Of a stretch of 45,108 nt of DNA, positions 15,233 through 24,400 are shown one piece after another. This DNA is from Eubacteriales bacterium. Lineage in GTDB: Bacteria; Bacillota; Clostridia; Lachnospirales; Lachnospiraceae. A program made the position numbers and the translations under genes. The notes under the pieces were generated by a model. That model did no database searches. It saw only the letters and a program-made list of their open reading frames with translations, and was not told the DNA's origin. Position 1 is the stretch's first letter; each line of letters starts with the position of its first letter. The DNA lies in NCBI GenBank assembly GCA_030524545.1, contig JAUNGM010000034.1:1-45108 (forward strand). Direction: 5' to 3'.

Positions 15233-16642
15233 ATGGGATTTTTAGAATGGATGGGTTTTTCAAGACCCAGGGATGCTCCAGAGGAAAACAGACCGGAGGA
15301 AAATCTGCCGGAGGTGACGGACAGCGTCCGTGATTCCGGGCAGATTTTTTCTTTTGGGACTGCAAACAGCGGGGAAAAGGTGAATGAACAGTCTGCCATG
15401 CAGATTTCCACGGTATATGCCTGTGTGAGAGTTCTGGCAGAAACAGTGGCAGCATTGCCGCTGCATCTGTATCGGTACACGGATGATGGGAAAGGCAAGG
15501 AAAGGGCCGCAGACCATCCGCTTTACCGGATCTTATACCGGCAGCCCAATGATGAGATGAGCAGCTTTACCTGGCGGGAAACGCTGATGACACATCTGCT
15601 TTTGTGGGGGAATGCCTACTGCCAGATCATCCGGGATGGAAGGAATAACGTCCTCGGCCTGTATCCGCTGCTCCCGGAAAATGTGGAGGTAGACCGTGAC
15701 GAACAGGGGCGGCTCTATTATATCTACCACGCTTACACGGATGAAGTGCCGGGGGAAAAGAACCAGGATATCTATTTTAGAAAAGATGAAATCCTGCACA
15801 TTCCCGGACTTGGGTTTAATGGACTCGTGGGATTTTCCCCAATTGCCATGATGAAGAATAGCCTCGGAACCACGCTGGCTGTAGAGAAGTATGGTTCCTC
15901 CTTCTTCAAAAACGGGGCACAGCCAAGCGGTGTGCTGGAGCATCCGGGTGTCTTAAAAGACCCGCAGAAGATCCGGGATAACTGGACATCGGTATATGGC
16001 GGTGCAAATAACGCCCATAAGGTCGCTGTGCTCGAAGAGGGGATGCAGTATAAGTCTATTTCATTACCGCCAGAGGATAGCCAGTTCCTTTCCACCCGGC
16101 AGTTTGGTGTGGAAGAAATCTGCCGTATTTTCCGGGTGCCGCCGCATATGGTCCAGGACTTACAGAGGGCGACTTTCTCTAATATTGAGAACCAGTCACT
16201 GAATTTTGTGGTACACACACTGACTCCGTGGCTGGTGCGGTTCGAGCAGGCGATCATCAAAGACCTTCTGCTTACCGAGGAACAGGATGTGCTGTTTCCT
16301 AAGTTTAACGTGGATGGATTGCTGCGTGGCGATTACCAGAGCAGGATGAACGGTTACGCCACTGGTATCAGTAACGGTTTCTTAAGCCCTAATGACATCC
16401 ATCGTCTGGAGAACATGGACCTGATCCCGGCAGAAGAGGGAGGAGACGACTATTACCTGAACGGCGGTTATGTGAAACTACGGGACGCTGGAAAATACGT
16501 CCAGGTGAAGCAGGCGGCTGTAGAGCAGAACCGGCCGAAGGCCGAGCCAAAGGAACAGCCGGAGGAAGAGACACCTGACAGTGAGAACAGGCGGAGTGAG
16601 AGTACGCCGCAAAAACCGAAAGAAAGGAAACGGAAACGATGA
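15233..16642 (+). CDS. Phage portal protein, HK97 family
   Basis: Portal forms the dodecameric ring at the capsid vertex through which DNA passes. Typical HK97-family segments are STVYACVRVLAETVAALPLH near residue 60, LLLWGNAYCQIIRD, the long stem region, GVEEICRIFRVPPHMVQD and NIENQSLNFVVHTLTPWL. The length of 469 aa from ATG 15233 is usual with an extended charged C-terminal tail (KPKERKRKR). The upstream extension to 15155 overlaps the terminator and is rejected. The stop overlaps the protease start (ATGA). Confidence 0.93.
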   Translation: MGFLEWMGFSRPRDAPEENRPEENLPEVTDSVRDSGQIFSFGTANSGEKVNEQSAMQISTVYACVRVLAETVAALPLHLYRYTDDGKGKERAADHPLYRILYRQPNDEMSSFTWRETLMTHLLLWGNAYCQIIRDGRNNVLGLYPLLPENVEVDRDEQGRLYYIYHAYTDEVPGEKNQDIYFRKDEILHIPGLGFNGLVGFSPIAMMKNSLGTTLAVEKYGSSFFKNGAQPSGVLEHPGVLKDPQKIRDNWTSVYGGANNAHKVAVLEEGMQYKSISLPPEDSQFLSTRQFGVEEICRIFRVPPHMVQDLQRATFSNIENQSLNFVVHTLTPWLVRFEQAIIKDLLLTEEQDVLFPKFNVDGLLRGDYQSRMNGYATGISNGFLSPNDIHRLENMDLIPAEEGGDDYYLNGGYVKLRDAGKYVQVKQAAVEQNRPKAEPKEQPEEETPDSENRRSESTPQKPKERKRKR

Positions 16643-17478
16643 AGAAATTCTGGAACTGGATTCACAATGAAGCCGGCGGCAGGGTGCTCCGTCTGGAAGG
16701 GCCGATTGATGAGGAATCCTTCTGGGGGGATGAGGCAACGCCCAAGGCATTCCGTGAGGAACTGGAGTCGGGAGAGGGCGATATTACCGTCTGGATCAAC
16801 AGCCCTGGCGGAAATGTGTTTGCCGCCGCAGAGATTTATACGATGCTCCGGGACTATAAAGGCGCGGTTACCGTCAAGATTGATGCGATTGCCGCCTCCG
16901 CTGCCTCTGTGGTAGCGATGGCTGGAAGTAGAGTGCTGATGTCCCCTGTGGCAATGCTGATGCTCCATGATCCCAGCACCATCGCTTATGGCAATACCAA
17001 AGACATGGAGCGGGCAATCAATACGCTCAATGAAGTGAAGGAGAGTATCATCAACGCCTATGCCGCCAAGAGCGGATTGTCCCACAGCCGCATTTCTAAC
17101 CTGATGTCCAATGAGACGTGGATGAATGCGAAAAAGGCAGTGGAGCTGGGGTTTGCGGATGAAATCCTCTTTGATGCGGAAGAACCGGAAAAAGAGGACG
17201 AAGGCGAGGAGGAAGAAACAGAGGAGGAAGAGGAAAAGCCGGGCATCCATCTGGAGGCACAGCTTTATTCCACCAGACAGATGGGGCTGACGATCCTGAA
17301 CCGCCTTGGGGTGAACAGTGGGAAACCTCCTGAGAAGCCGCCTGTGGATACACACACGGAACTTCTGGGGCCGGAAGATGAGAAACCGCCCGCACCGGCT
17401 ATCCGCATGGACGGTACAACGGAAGATGGCAGTGTGCCATACCTGATCTTAGAAAAACAGCTGGAGTGTTTGAAGTAA
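16639..17478 (+). CDS. Prohead protease, ClpP-like (S14)
   Basis: This enzyme processes scaffold and capsid during head maturation. The N-terminal ~190 residues have the ClpP fold: oxyanion region INSPGGNVFAAAEIY, nucleophile segment AIAASAASVVAMAG (catalytic Ser), the His strand MLMLHDPSTIAYG and the E-x-W-M-x-A helix. The tail from ~190 is very acidic (EEPEKEDEGEEEETEEEEE) and Pro-rich, perhaps acting as a scaffold, since no separate scaffold gene is seen. It is translationally coupled to the portal gene. 279 aa. Confidence 0.92.
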   Translation: MKKFWNWIHNEAGGRVLRLEGPIDEESFWGDEATPKAFREELESGEGDITVWINSPGGNVFAAAEIYTMLRDYKGAVTVKIDAIAASAASVVAMAGSRVLMSPVAMLMLHDPSTIAYGNTKDMERAINTLNEVKESIINAYAAKSGLSHSRISNLMSNETWMNAKKAVELGFADEILFDAEEPEKEDEGEEEETEEEEEKPGIHLEAQLYSTRQMGLTILNRLGVNSGKPPEKPPVDTHTELLGPEDEKPPAPAIRMDGTTEDGSVPYLILEKQLECLK

Positions 17479-17550
17479 GGCAAAAGCCTGAAACAGACAT
17501 ATCCGGCTCTTTTTATACCCAAAATCACATTTTTTATGGAGGAAATGACG

Positions 17551-18771
17551 ATGAGTAAGATTCTTGAACTGAGAAGCAAGCGCAATACCCTCTGGGAGCA
17601 GACCAAGGCATTCCTGGAGCAGCACCGCGGGGAGAACGGCCTTGTAGCCGCCGATGCGGTGGAGCAGTACAACAAAATGGCCCAGGAGGTCAAAGACCTG
17701 GGTGCGGAGATCGAGCGTCTGGAGCAGCAGGCGGAGTTTGACGCCAAGCTGTCGGCCCCGACCTCTAATCCGGTGCATGGCAATCCGAAGAACGGCAGCC
17801 CGAAGGATAAGAACACCAGCCCGACCGGTACGGAGGAGTATAAGAATGCATTCTGGGACATGATCCGCAACCGTGGCAACTACGGCGAGGTCAGAAACGC
17901 GCTGTCTGTCGGTGTGGATACGGAAGGCGGATACACCGTGCCGGATGAGTTTGAAAAGAAACTGGTGGAGGCACTGGAGGAGAATAACATCTTCCGCAGC
18001 ATGGCGAATGTGATCCGCACCAGTTCCGGCACCCGTAAGATTCCGATTGCGGAGGACACCGGGGAGGCCAGCTGAATCGATGAAGGGGAGGAAATCCCGG
18101 AGAGCGATACCACCTTTGGGCAGACCATGCTGTCGGCCTACAAACTGGGCACCATGATTAAGGTTTCCAATGAGCTTCTGAACGATTCCGCGTTTGACCT
18201 TGCGACCTATATCGCCCGCCGTTTTGGTGTGCGTATGGGCAACGCGGAGGAGAAGGCATTCATTACCGGAGACGGTGTGGGCAAGCCGCTGGGCATCCTG
18301 GACGATGCCGGGGCGAAGGTGGGCGTAACCGCAGGAACGCAGACCAAGCTGACCTTTGATGAAATCTTCCAGTTGTACTATGCACTGAAAGCACCGTACC
18401 GCAAGAAAGCGGAGTTTCTGTGCAATGAGGCGGTGGTGCTGCAGCTGATGACCTTAAAAGACAACAACGGCAACTATATCTGGAAACCGGGACTTGAGAT
18501 CGGCAAGCCGGATACACTTCTGAACCGTCCGCTGAAGACCTCTGCCTTTATGCCGGCCGTGGCAGCAGGAAACAAAGTGCTGGCCTTTGGCGATTACAGC
18601 TACTACTGGATCGCAGACCGCCAGAGCAGAACCTTCCGCCGCCTGAATGAGCTGTATGCCCGCACGGACCAGGTAGGTTTCCTTTCTACGCAGCGTGTGG
18701 ACGGAAAGCTGATCCTGCCGGAAGCGGTGCAGGTGCTCCAGATGAAGGGCAGCGCATCCAGCGGTTCCTGA
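17551..18771 (+). pseudogene. Major capsid protein, HK97 family, with in-frame UGA
   Basis: The first ~100 residues form the helical delta (scaffold-like) domain, removed by the protease in relatives. The mature part begins around NALSVGVDTEGGYTVPDEF, and later segments are typical of HK97 capsid (TFGQTMLSAYKLGTMIKVSN, FITGDGVGKPLGIL). Codon 175 of 406 is TGA (18073-18075) in GEAS-stop-IDEGEEIPE, exactly where family members have Trp, so one G-to-A change explains it. Both halves are in the same frame and otherwise intact. TGA ends many other genes here, so recoding is unlikely. ATG 17551 is chosen because GGAGG lies eight bases upstream. Confidence 0.9.
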
Positions 18772-18789
18772 TAAGGCGGAAAGATTATG

Positions 18790-18825
18790 GCAGATGGTGG
18801 TTATATGTATATGCCTGCCATCTGC
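18790..18825 (+). other. Hairpin between capsid and connector genes
   Basis: GCAGATGG (18790-18797) pairs perfectly with CCATCTGC (18818-18825). There is no U-run, so it may stabilise the capsid mRNA 3' end or reduce read-through rather than terminate. Confidence 0.4.
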
Positions 18826-18848
18826 TGATGAGAGAGGAGGATACAGCC

Positions 18849-19184
18849 ATGGCATTGGTAACCTTGGAAGAAGCGAAGACCTATCTGCGTGTGGATTCAT
18901 CGGATGAGGATGCCGTGGTCGGCATCCTCTTAACTTCTGCTGGGAAACTGTGTGCGGATGTGGCGAGGCTTACGGATGAACAGTGGGCAGCAGTAGATGC
19001 GGATGAAACAGAGGATACGGCATCGTACACGGAAGAAGAACTTTCCCGGATACGGGAAGTGATGAAAGTGGCGGTGCTGTATGCCCTCGCCTATCTGTAT
19101 GAACACCGGGAGGAAGCGGATCATCACGGGCTTACCCTGACGCTCCGCTCCCTTTTGTTTTCCATCCGGGAAGGGATTCTGTAA
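18849..19184 (+). CDS. Head-tail connector protein (gp6-like)
   Basis: The N-terminus (LVTLEEAKTYLRVDSSDEDAVV) and helical body, ending in a long YALAYLYEHREEADHHGL helix and SLLFSIREGIL, are typical of the HK97 gp6-like adaptor that docks under the portal. The start is ATG 18849 after GAGGAGGATACAGCC. The length of 111 aa is usual. Its place right after capsid agrees with the standard order. Confidence 0.85.
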   Translation: MALVTLEEAKTYLRVDSSDEDAVVGILLTSAGKLCADVARLTDEQWAAVDADETEDTASYTEEELSRIREVMKVAVLYALAYLYEHREEADHHGLTLTLRSLLFSIREGIL

Positions 19185-19196
19185 GGAGGGGCAGGC

Positions 19197-19529
19197 ATGG
19201 AGATTTCAAAGCTGAATGAGCGGATAACGATTGAGAAGAATGCAGTCGTTACGGATGCCATTGGGAATCACAAGAACACATGGACCCACTACTTTTCCTG
19301 TTATGCCTATGCTTCCACCTATCAGGCAGAGGAGAAGGAAAGCGAGGTATCCAGCGAGGAGCGCTCCGTCACCTTTACGGTGCGCTGGTGCAGTGAGGCC
19401 GCCGCTGTCACTTCCACAGGCTTCCGTGTGAGGTTCCGGGGAGAAGTTTATGACATTGAGTCGGTGGACCTGATGAATTACCGGAAGAAGGAGATCCGGT
19501 TCAAATGCCGGAGGGAACCAAGGCAGTGA
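19197..19529 (+). CDS. Head closure / head-tail adaptor protein
   Basis: The beta-rich 110-aa protein fits the phage head-closure (SPP1 gp16-like) family: an ERITIEKNAVVTDAIGNHKNTW start, then the strand FRVRFRGEVYDIESVDLMNYRKKEIRF. It seals the connector once DNA is packaged and provides the tail interface. It has a strong AAGGAGGGG site and lies 12 bp after the connector gene. Confidence 0.83.
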   Translation: MEISKLNERITIEKNAVVTDAIGNHKNTWTHYFSCYAYASTYQAEEKESEVSSEERSVTFTVRWCSEAAAVTSTGFRVRFRGEVYDIESVDLMNYRKKEIRFKCRREPRQ

Positions 19530-19539
19530 GGAGGCAGCG

Positions 19540-19917
19540 ATGGCAAAGAAAATATCGGTAGACCAGCTCTCCAGCGAGATCATGTCCGCATTGGATGAGT
19601 ATAAAAAGGTCACGGATGAAGTGGTGAAAACCGCGGTGAATTCTGTATCAAAAGAGACGAAGGCAATGGCGCAGGCTGGCTCCCCGGTCAAGTCCGGCGG
19701 TTATCGAAAGGGGTGGGCGGTCAAAAAGACCTCGGAGAAAACCGGGCAGGTCAGTATCACGGTCTATAACCGTACCAAGCCGGGGCTGACACACCTTCTG
19801 GAAAAGGGCCATGCCAAGCGCGGCGGCGGCCGTGTGGCGGGAAAACCGCATATCGCCCCGGCAGAGGAATATGCCGTGAATGAACTGGAAGCAGCGATTA
19901 AAAGGGGGCTTTCGTGA
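19540..19917 (+). CDS. HK97 gp10-like tail component
   Basis: The segments SKETKAMAQAGSPVKSGGYRKGW and HLLEKGHAKRGGGRVAGKPHI are diagnostic of the HK97-gp10_like family, a minor head-tail or tail-completion protein. 125 aa. The start follows GAGGCAGCG. The stop overlaps the start of the next gene. Confidence 0.87.
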   Translation: MAKKISVDQLSSEIMSALDEYKKVTDEVVKTAVNSVSKETKAMAQAGSPVKSGGYRKGWAVKKTSEKTGQVSITVYNRTKPGLTHLLEKGHAKRGGGRVAGKPHIAPAEEYAVNELEAAIKRGLS

Positions 19918-20234
19918 TGGATTATGAAGAGATTGCAAACATGTTAGGAGGCACGGGGCTGCCCTTCGCATACCACCATTTTGCGGAAGGTGAGTCACCA
20001 CAGCCGCCTTTTATCTGCTATCTGACACCCGGCAGCAACAACTTTGCGGCAGACGGAAAAGTCTACTTTAAAGCAAAGCAGCTGGATGTAGAGCTGTATA
20101 CGGACGAGAAGGCACCGGAATTGGAAGAACGGCTGGAAGCCGCCTTTGATGCTTATGGGCTGTTCTATGAGAAATCGGAAACCTACATCGAGTCCGAGAA
20201 ACTGTATGAAGTGATTTATGAAATGGAGGTATGA
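19917..20234 (+). CDS. Tail terminator / completion protein
   Basis: The 105-aa product has the mixed fold usual at this position: FICYLTPGSNNFAADGKVYFKAKQ, then LDVELYTDEKAPELEERLEAAFD. It probably caps the tail tube. ATG 19917 overlaps the preceding stop and follows AAAGGGGGC; a GTG at 19914 is a possible alternative. Assignment rests on position and length as well as sequence. Confidence 0.75.
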   Translation: MDYEEIANMLGGTGLPFAYHHFAEGESPQPPFICYLTPGSNNFAADGKVYFKAKQLDVELYTDEKAPELEERLEAAFDAYGLFYEKSETYIESEKLYEVIYEMEV

Positions 20235-20239
20235 AGGCT

Positions 20240-20833
20240 ATGGGAAATAAAGTCAAATATAACCTGAAAAATGTCCATGCCGCAAAGCTGACAGAAACTG
20301 TGGCAGACGGCGTGACCGCATTTACCTATGCCGCACCGAAGGCGATTCCCGGAGCGGTGAGTATCAGCCTGGATGCGGAGGGCGAATCCAGCCCGTTCTA
20401 TGCGGATGGTATTGTATATTTCCGTTCCGTGACCAACAACGGATACAGCGGTGATCTGGAAATCGCATTGATCCCGGAGTGGTTCCGCACGGAGATTTTG
20501 CAGGAGGAACTGGATGGCAAGGGTGTCCTGGTGGAAAACAGCGGGGTTGGCGAGAGCGTGAAGTTTGCCCTGCTCTTTGAGTTTGACGGGGATGTGAACG
20601 CCATCCGCCATGTGCTGTATAACTGTTCGGCATCCCGTCCGTCCATTGAATCGGAGACGAAAGAGGACACCATTGAGCCGGGAACGGAAACCCTGTCGAT
20701 CACGGCAGACCCCCGCTCGGATGGGCTTGTAAAAGCCAGGACGGGCGATACCACGGACAAGGAGGCATATACGAACTGGTATAAATCGGTGTATCTGCCA
20801 ACGGAAAAAGAGTCAGGGCAGGAAGGAGCGTAA
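20240..20833 (+). CDS. Major tail (tube) protein, phi13-like
   Basis: This is the tail-tube subunit of siphoviruses. The N-terminus NKVKYNLKNVHAAKLTE, the AIPGAVSISLDAEGESSPFYADGI strand pattern and the later RHVLYNCSASRPSIESET segment are typical of phi13-type major tail proteins. 197 aa. ATG 20240 lies ten bases after GGAGG, while ATG 20231 is only one base away, so 20240 is preferred. Confidence 0.87.
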   Translation: MGNKVKYNLKNVHAAKLTETVADGVTAFTYAAPKAIPGAVSISLDAEGESSPFYADGIVYFRSVTNNGYSGDLEIALIPEWFRTEILQEELDGKGVLVENSGVGESVKFALLFEFDGDVNAIRHVLYNCSASRPSIESETKEDTIEPGTETLSITADPRSDGLVKARTGDTTDKEAYTNWYKSVYLPTEKESGQEGA

Positions 20834-20836
20834 AAA

Positions 20837-21211
20837 ATGCTGAAACGTGAAATTGAGATTTGTGGGAAAAAGGTGGCGTTCCGTTCCTCGGCCACCATTC
20901 CCCGACTGTACCGGGCGAAGTTTAAGAGGGATATTTTCAAAGACCTCTCCAAGCTGGAGAAATCCTATAAAGGCAAGACCGAGGACGGGGAGGAATTCCA
21001 GATCGAGGACTTGGAGATTTTCGAGAACGTGGCTTATATCATGGCTTATCATGCGGACAATTCCATCCCACCGACCATTGAGGAATGGCTGGATCAGTTT
21101 GATATGTTCTCCATCTATGAAGTCCTGCCGCAGATTCTGGAACTGTGGGGACAGAACATGATGGTGGAGGTGCAGGCAAAAAAAGAGTTGGCAGGAGTAC
21201 AAGGGAAATGA
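20837..21211 (+). CDS. Tail assembly chaperone gpG-like
   Basis: The protein before the tape measure coats it during tail assembly. This 124-aa product starts LKREIEICGKKVAFRSSATI and ends after QAKKELAGVQGK. A seven-A run at 21178-21184 near its 3' end permits a -1 ribosomal shift into an overlapping frame, giving the longer GT form. Starts 3 bp after the tail-tube stop. Confidence 0.83.
   Translation: MLKREIEICGKKVAFRSSATIPRLYRAKFKRDIFKDLSKLEKSYKGKTEDGEEFQIEDLEIFENVAYIMAYHADNSIPPTIEEWLDQFDMFSIYEVLPQILELWGQNMMVEVQAKKELAGVQGK
21178..21184 (+). promoter_or_regulatory. Slippery site for -1 ribosomal frameshift (A AAA AAA)
   Basis: The gpG codons GCA AAA AAA GAG contain the heptamer AAAAAAA in the phase needed for tandem -1 slippage. 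After the shift the reading is AAA AAA AGA GTT GGC and stays open to 21381. The position, 27 bases before the gpG stop, is typical for siphovirus G/GT pairs. Confidence 0.75.
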
Positions 21212-21381
21212 CCACGCCCCTGTTCCTCCTGCGTTGTGTGGAGCTTGGCATTGCGATCTCTGACCTGGATCTTCTTACGATTGGCCTCGTCATTGATATG
21301 TGGACGGAAAAAGGAAACGATGGTGTGAAATACAAAAAAGTGGCCCGTGAAGCCACGCAGGAAGATTTCGATAAATTTTAG
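21184..21381 (+). CDS. gpT part of the GT frameshift fusion
   Basis: This -1-frame extension adds 65 residues to gpG residues 1-116, giving a ~181-aa GT protein. It contains TPLFLLRCVELGIAISDLDLL, IGLVIDMWTEKGND and the C-terminus ATQEDFDKF; the D-M-(W/Y) and ATQ-x-D-(F/I)-D-x-F pattern is frequent in this position in siphoviruses. GT recruits the tube protein to the tape measure. An ATG-led version from 21145 would be an artefact of the open frame. Confidence 0.75.
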   Translation, partial: RVGRSTREMTTPLFLLRCVELGIAISDLDLLTIGLVIDMWTEKGNDGVKYKKVAREATQEDFDKF

Positions 21382-21384
21382 CTT

Positions 21385-21409
21385 TGGCGCATCCGGTTCG
21401 GGTGCGCCA
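21385..21409 (+). terminator. Hairpin before tape measure
   Basis: TGGCGCATCC (21385-21394) pairs with GGGTGCGCCA (21400-21409) across a five-base loop, followed by a short TTTA. It may attenuate transcription into the tape-measure gene. Confidence 0.45.
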
Positions 21410-21434
21410 TTTACATGCTTGGAGGTGAGGAACA

Positions 21435-24400
21435 GTGGCGAGCAGGATCAAAGGCATCACGATTGAGATTGGCGGCGATACCACAGGCTTAGACAAGGCC
21501 CTGAAAAGTGTCAATTCTTCTATCACGCATACGCAGAGTGCCCTAAAAGATGTCAATAAGCTGCTGAAGCTGGACCCCGCCAACACAGAACTTCTCACAC
21601 AGAAACAGAAGTTACTGAAGGATGCGATTTCATCCACAAAGGAAAAGCTGGATGCCTTAAAACAGGCGCAGGCACAGGCAAAGGAGCAGCTGGAGAACGG
21701 TGACTTGGGGCAGGACAAATACGATGCCCTCCAGCGTGAGATCATCGAGACCGAGCAGGAATTAAAGCGGCTCCAGCAGGAGGCTGCAACCACCAGTACA
21801 GCCCTTGCCAAGATTGACGAGATCGGCGGCAAGATGGAGAACCTGGGAAATTCTATCGCCGGTGTCGGAAAAACGATCATGCCGATCTCCACAGCAGTCG
21901 GCGGCCTGGGCATTGCGGCTGTGAAAACGGCTGCGGACTTTGACTCTGCCATGAGCCAGGTGGCAGCGGTATCCGGCGCGACCGGGGATGACCTGCAGTC
22001 TCTCCGGGATAAGGCCCGCGAGATGGGTGAGAAAACGAAGTTCTCCGCATCCGAGGCAGCGCAGGCCATGAATTACATGGCCATGGCCGGATGGAAGTCA
22101 AAAGACATGATCTCCGGTATTGACGGTATCATGAACCTCGCTGCTGCCAGTGGTGAAGACCTGGCGACCACATCGGACATTGTAACGGATGCCTTGACCG
22201 CCTTTGGACTGTCGGCTGCGGATTCCGGGCATTTTGCGGATATTCTGGCAGCGGCAAGCTCTAATGCGAACACCAACGTGTCCATGATGGGCGAGACGTT
22301 CAAATACTGTGCGCCGATTGCAGGAGCACTTGGTTTCTCCGCGGAGGATACGGCAGAAGCCATCGGCCTGATGGCGAATGCAGGTATCAAGTCCTCCCAG
22401 GCAGGTACAGCACTTCGTACTATCATGAACAACCTTGCCGGGGAAGTGAAGATCAGCGGTCAGGCCATTGGGGATGTGACCATTGCCACAACGAATGCAG
22501 ACGGCAGCATGAGGAGCCTGTCGGATATCCTGGCAGACTGCCGGGTTGCTTTTGGAGGTCTGACGGAATCTGAGAAGGCACAGGCGGCAGAATCCCTCGT
22601 AGGCAAGAACGCCATGAGCGGTTTCCTTGCTTTGATGAATGCCGCGCCTGCGGATATTGAGAAGTTAAGCGGTGCCATTGATAACTGTGACGGAACCGCG
22701 GAAAAGATGGCTGCCACCATGCAGGATAACCTGATGGGGCAGCTCACCATCTTAAAGAGTCAGCTGGAGGAGCTCGCTATTTCCTTTGGTGAGATGCTGA
22801 TGCCTGCCATCCGTAACATTGTGACGAAAATCCAGGAGTTTGTGGATAAGTTAAACGGCATGGATGAAGGCACCCGTGAGATGGTCTTAAAGATTGGCCT
22901 TTTGGTAGCGGCGCTTGGGCCGTTCCTGGTGATCCTCGGAACCACGATAGCCAAGATCGGCACGGCTATGAAAGGGTTTGTACAGCTGGCGAACGGCTTT
23001 AACAAACTAAAAGTGGCGGTGCAGGGCGGCACAGGACTGTTTGGAAAACTGGGAGCCGCCATTGGCGGTATCTCTGCCCCTGTTGTGGCGGTGGTGGCAG
23101 TCATCGGGACACTGGTGGCTGCTTTCCTGCATTTATGGAATACCAATGAGGGATTCCGGGAGGCCATCATCGGAACCTGGAATACCATCAAAGAGACTGT
23201 CAGCACCTTCTGCCAGGGAATCGTTGACCGGCTGAATGCCCTTGGTTTCAGCTTCCAGAACATCACAGAGGTGCTCTCGGCAGTGTGGAACGGTTTCTGT
23301 TCCCTGCTTGCTCCGGTCTTTGAAGGGGCATTTCAGGCAATCGCCGTGGTGCTTTCCACGGTGCTGAACGTGATCACCGGCATCTTAGATGTATTTATTG
23401 GTTTGTTTACCGGGAACTGGTCGCAGATGTGGACGGGGATTCAGACGATTTTCTCAGGGGTATGGGAGGGAATCAAGGGTGTGCTGTCTGCGGCTGTTGG
23501 TATCATTCAGGGCATTGTGGATGTGTTCCTCGGCTGGTTCGGCACGAGCTGGAGCGAGGTCTGGACGAATATCAAGACTTTCTTCGAAGGCATCTGGAAC
23601 GGCATTGTAGCTTTCTTCTCCGGTATTTGGGAGACCATCACGAACGTGGTGCAGACGGGCATCATGCTGATCGGCTCCATTTTAAGTGCTGCCTTCGACA
23701 TCATCACGCTGCCTTTCCAGTTTATCTGGGAGAACTGCAAGGAAATCATTATATCCGCCTGGAACGCCATTAAATCGGTGGTATCTTCCGCAATCGGTGC
23801 GGTTTCCAGCGTGATCTCGTCCGTGATGTCCGTGATCCAGAATGTCATTTCGACTATCTGGACGGCGATCAGCACGAAAATTTCTACAGTGCTGAACACG
23901 ATAAAATCCGTGGTGACTACCGTATTCAATGCCATTAAGTCGGTGGCGTCCAGTGTCTGGAACGGAATCAAATCAGCCATTTCGACCGTGGTGGACGGCA
24001 TCAAGAGCAAAATTTCATCTGTATTTAACGCAGTCAAGAGTACGGTGACTTCCGTATTTAATGGCATCAAGAGTACCACCACTTCCGTTTGGAACGGCAT
24101 CAAGACTGCCATTATTACTCCGATTGAGGCAGCGAAAAACACCATCAAGGGTATTGTGGATAAGATCACCGGATTCTTCTCCAGCATGAAGATTTCCCTG
24201 CCGCACATCAAGCTGCCGCACTTTAGGATTTCCGGCAGCCTGTCCATTGCGCCGCCGAGTGTGCCGCACCTGTCCATTGACTGGTACAAAGAGGGTGGTA
24301 TCATGACGCGGCCGACACTGTTTGGCATGAACGGCACGAATCTGATGGCTGGCGGTGAGGCCGGGGCAGAAGCAATCCTGCCATTGAAAGGTTTCTACAG

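Noticed and set aside
21290-22069. Long open frame on the minus strand opposite the tape measure (259 codons); similar ones at 23507-24337, 25513-26211 and 16468-17355
   Set aside because: They lie fully inside well-supported + strand structural genes, have no ribosome sites and show low-complexity composition expected from reading the opposite strand.
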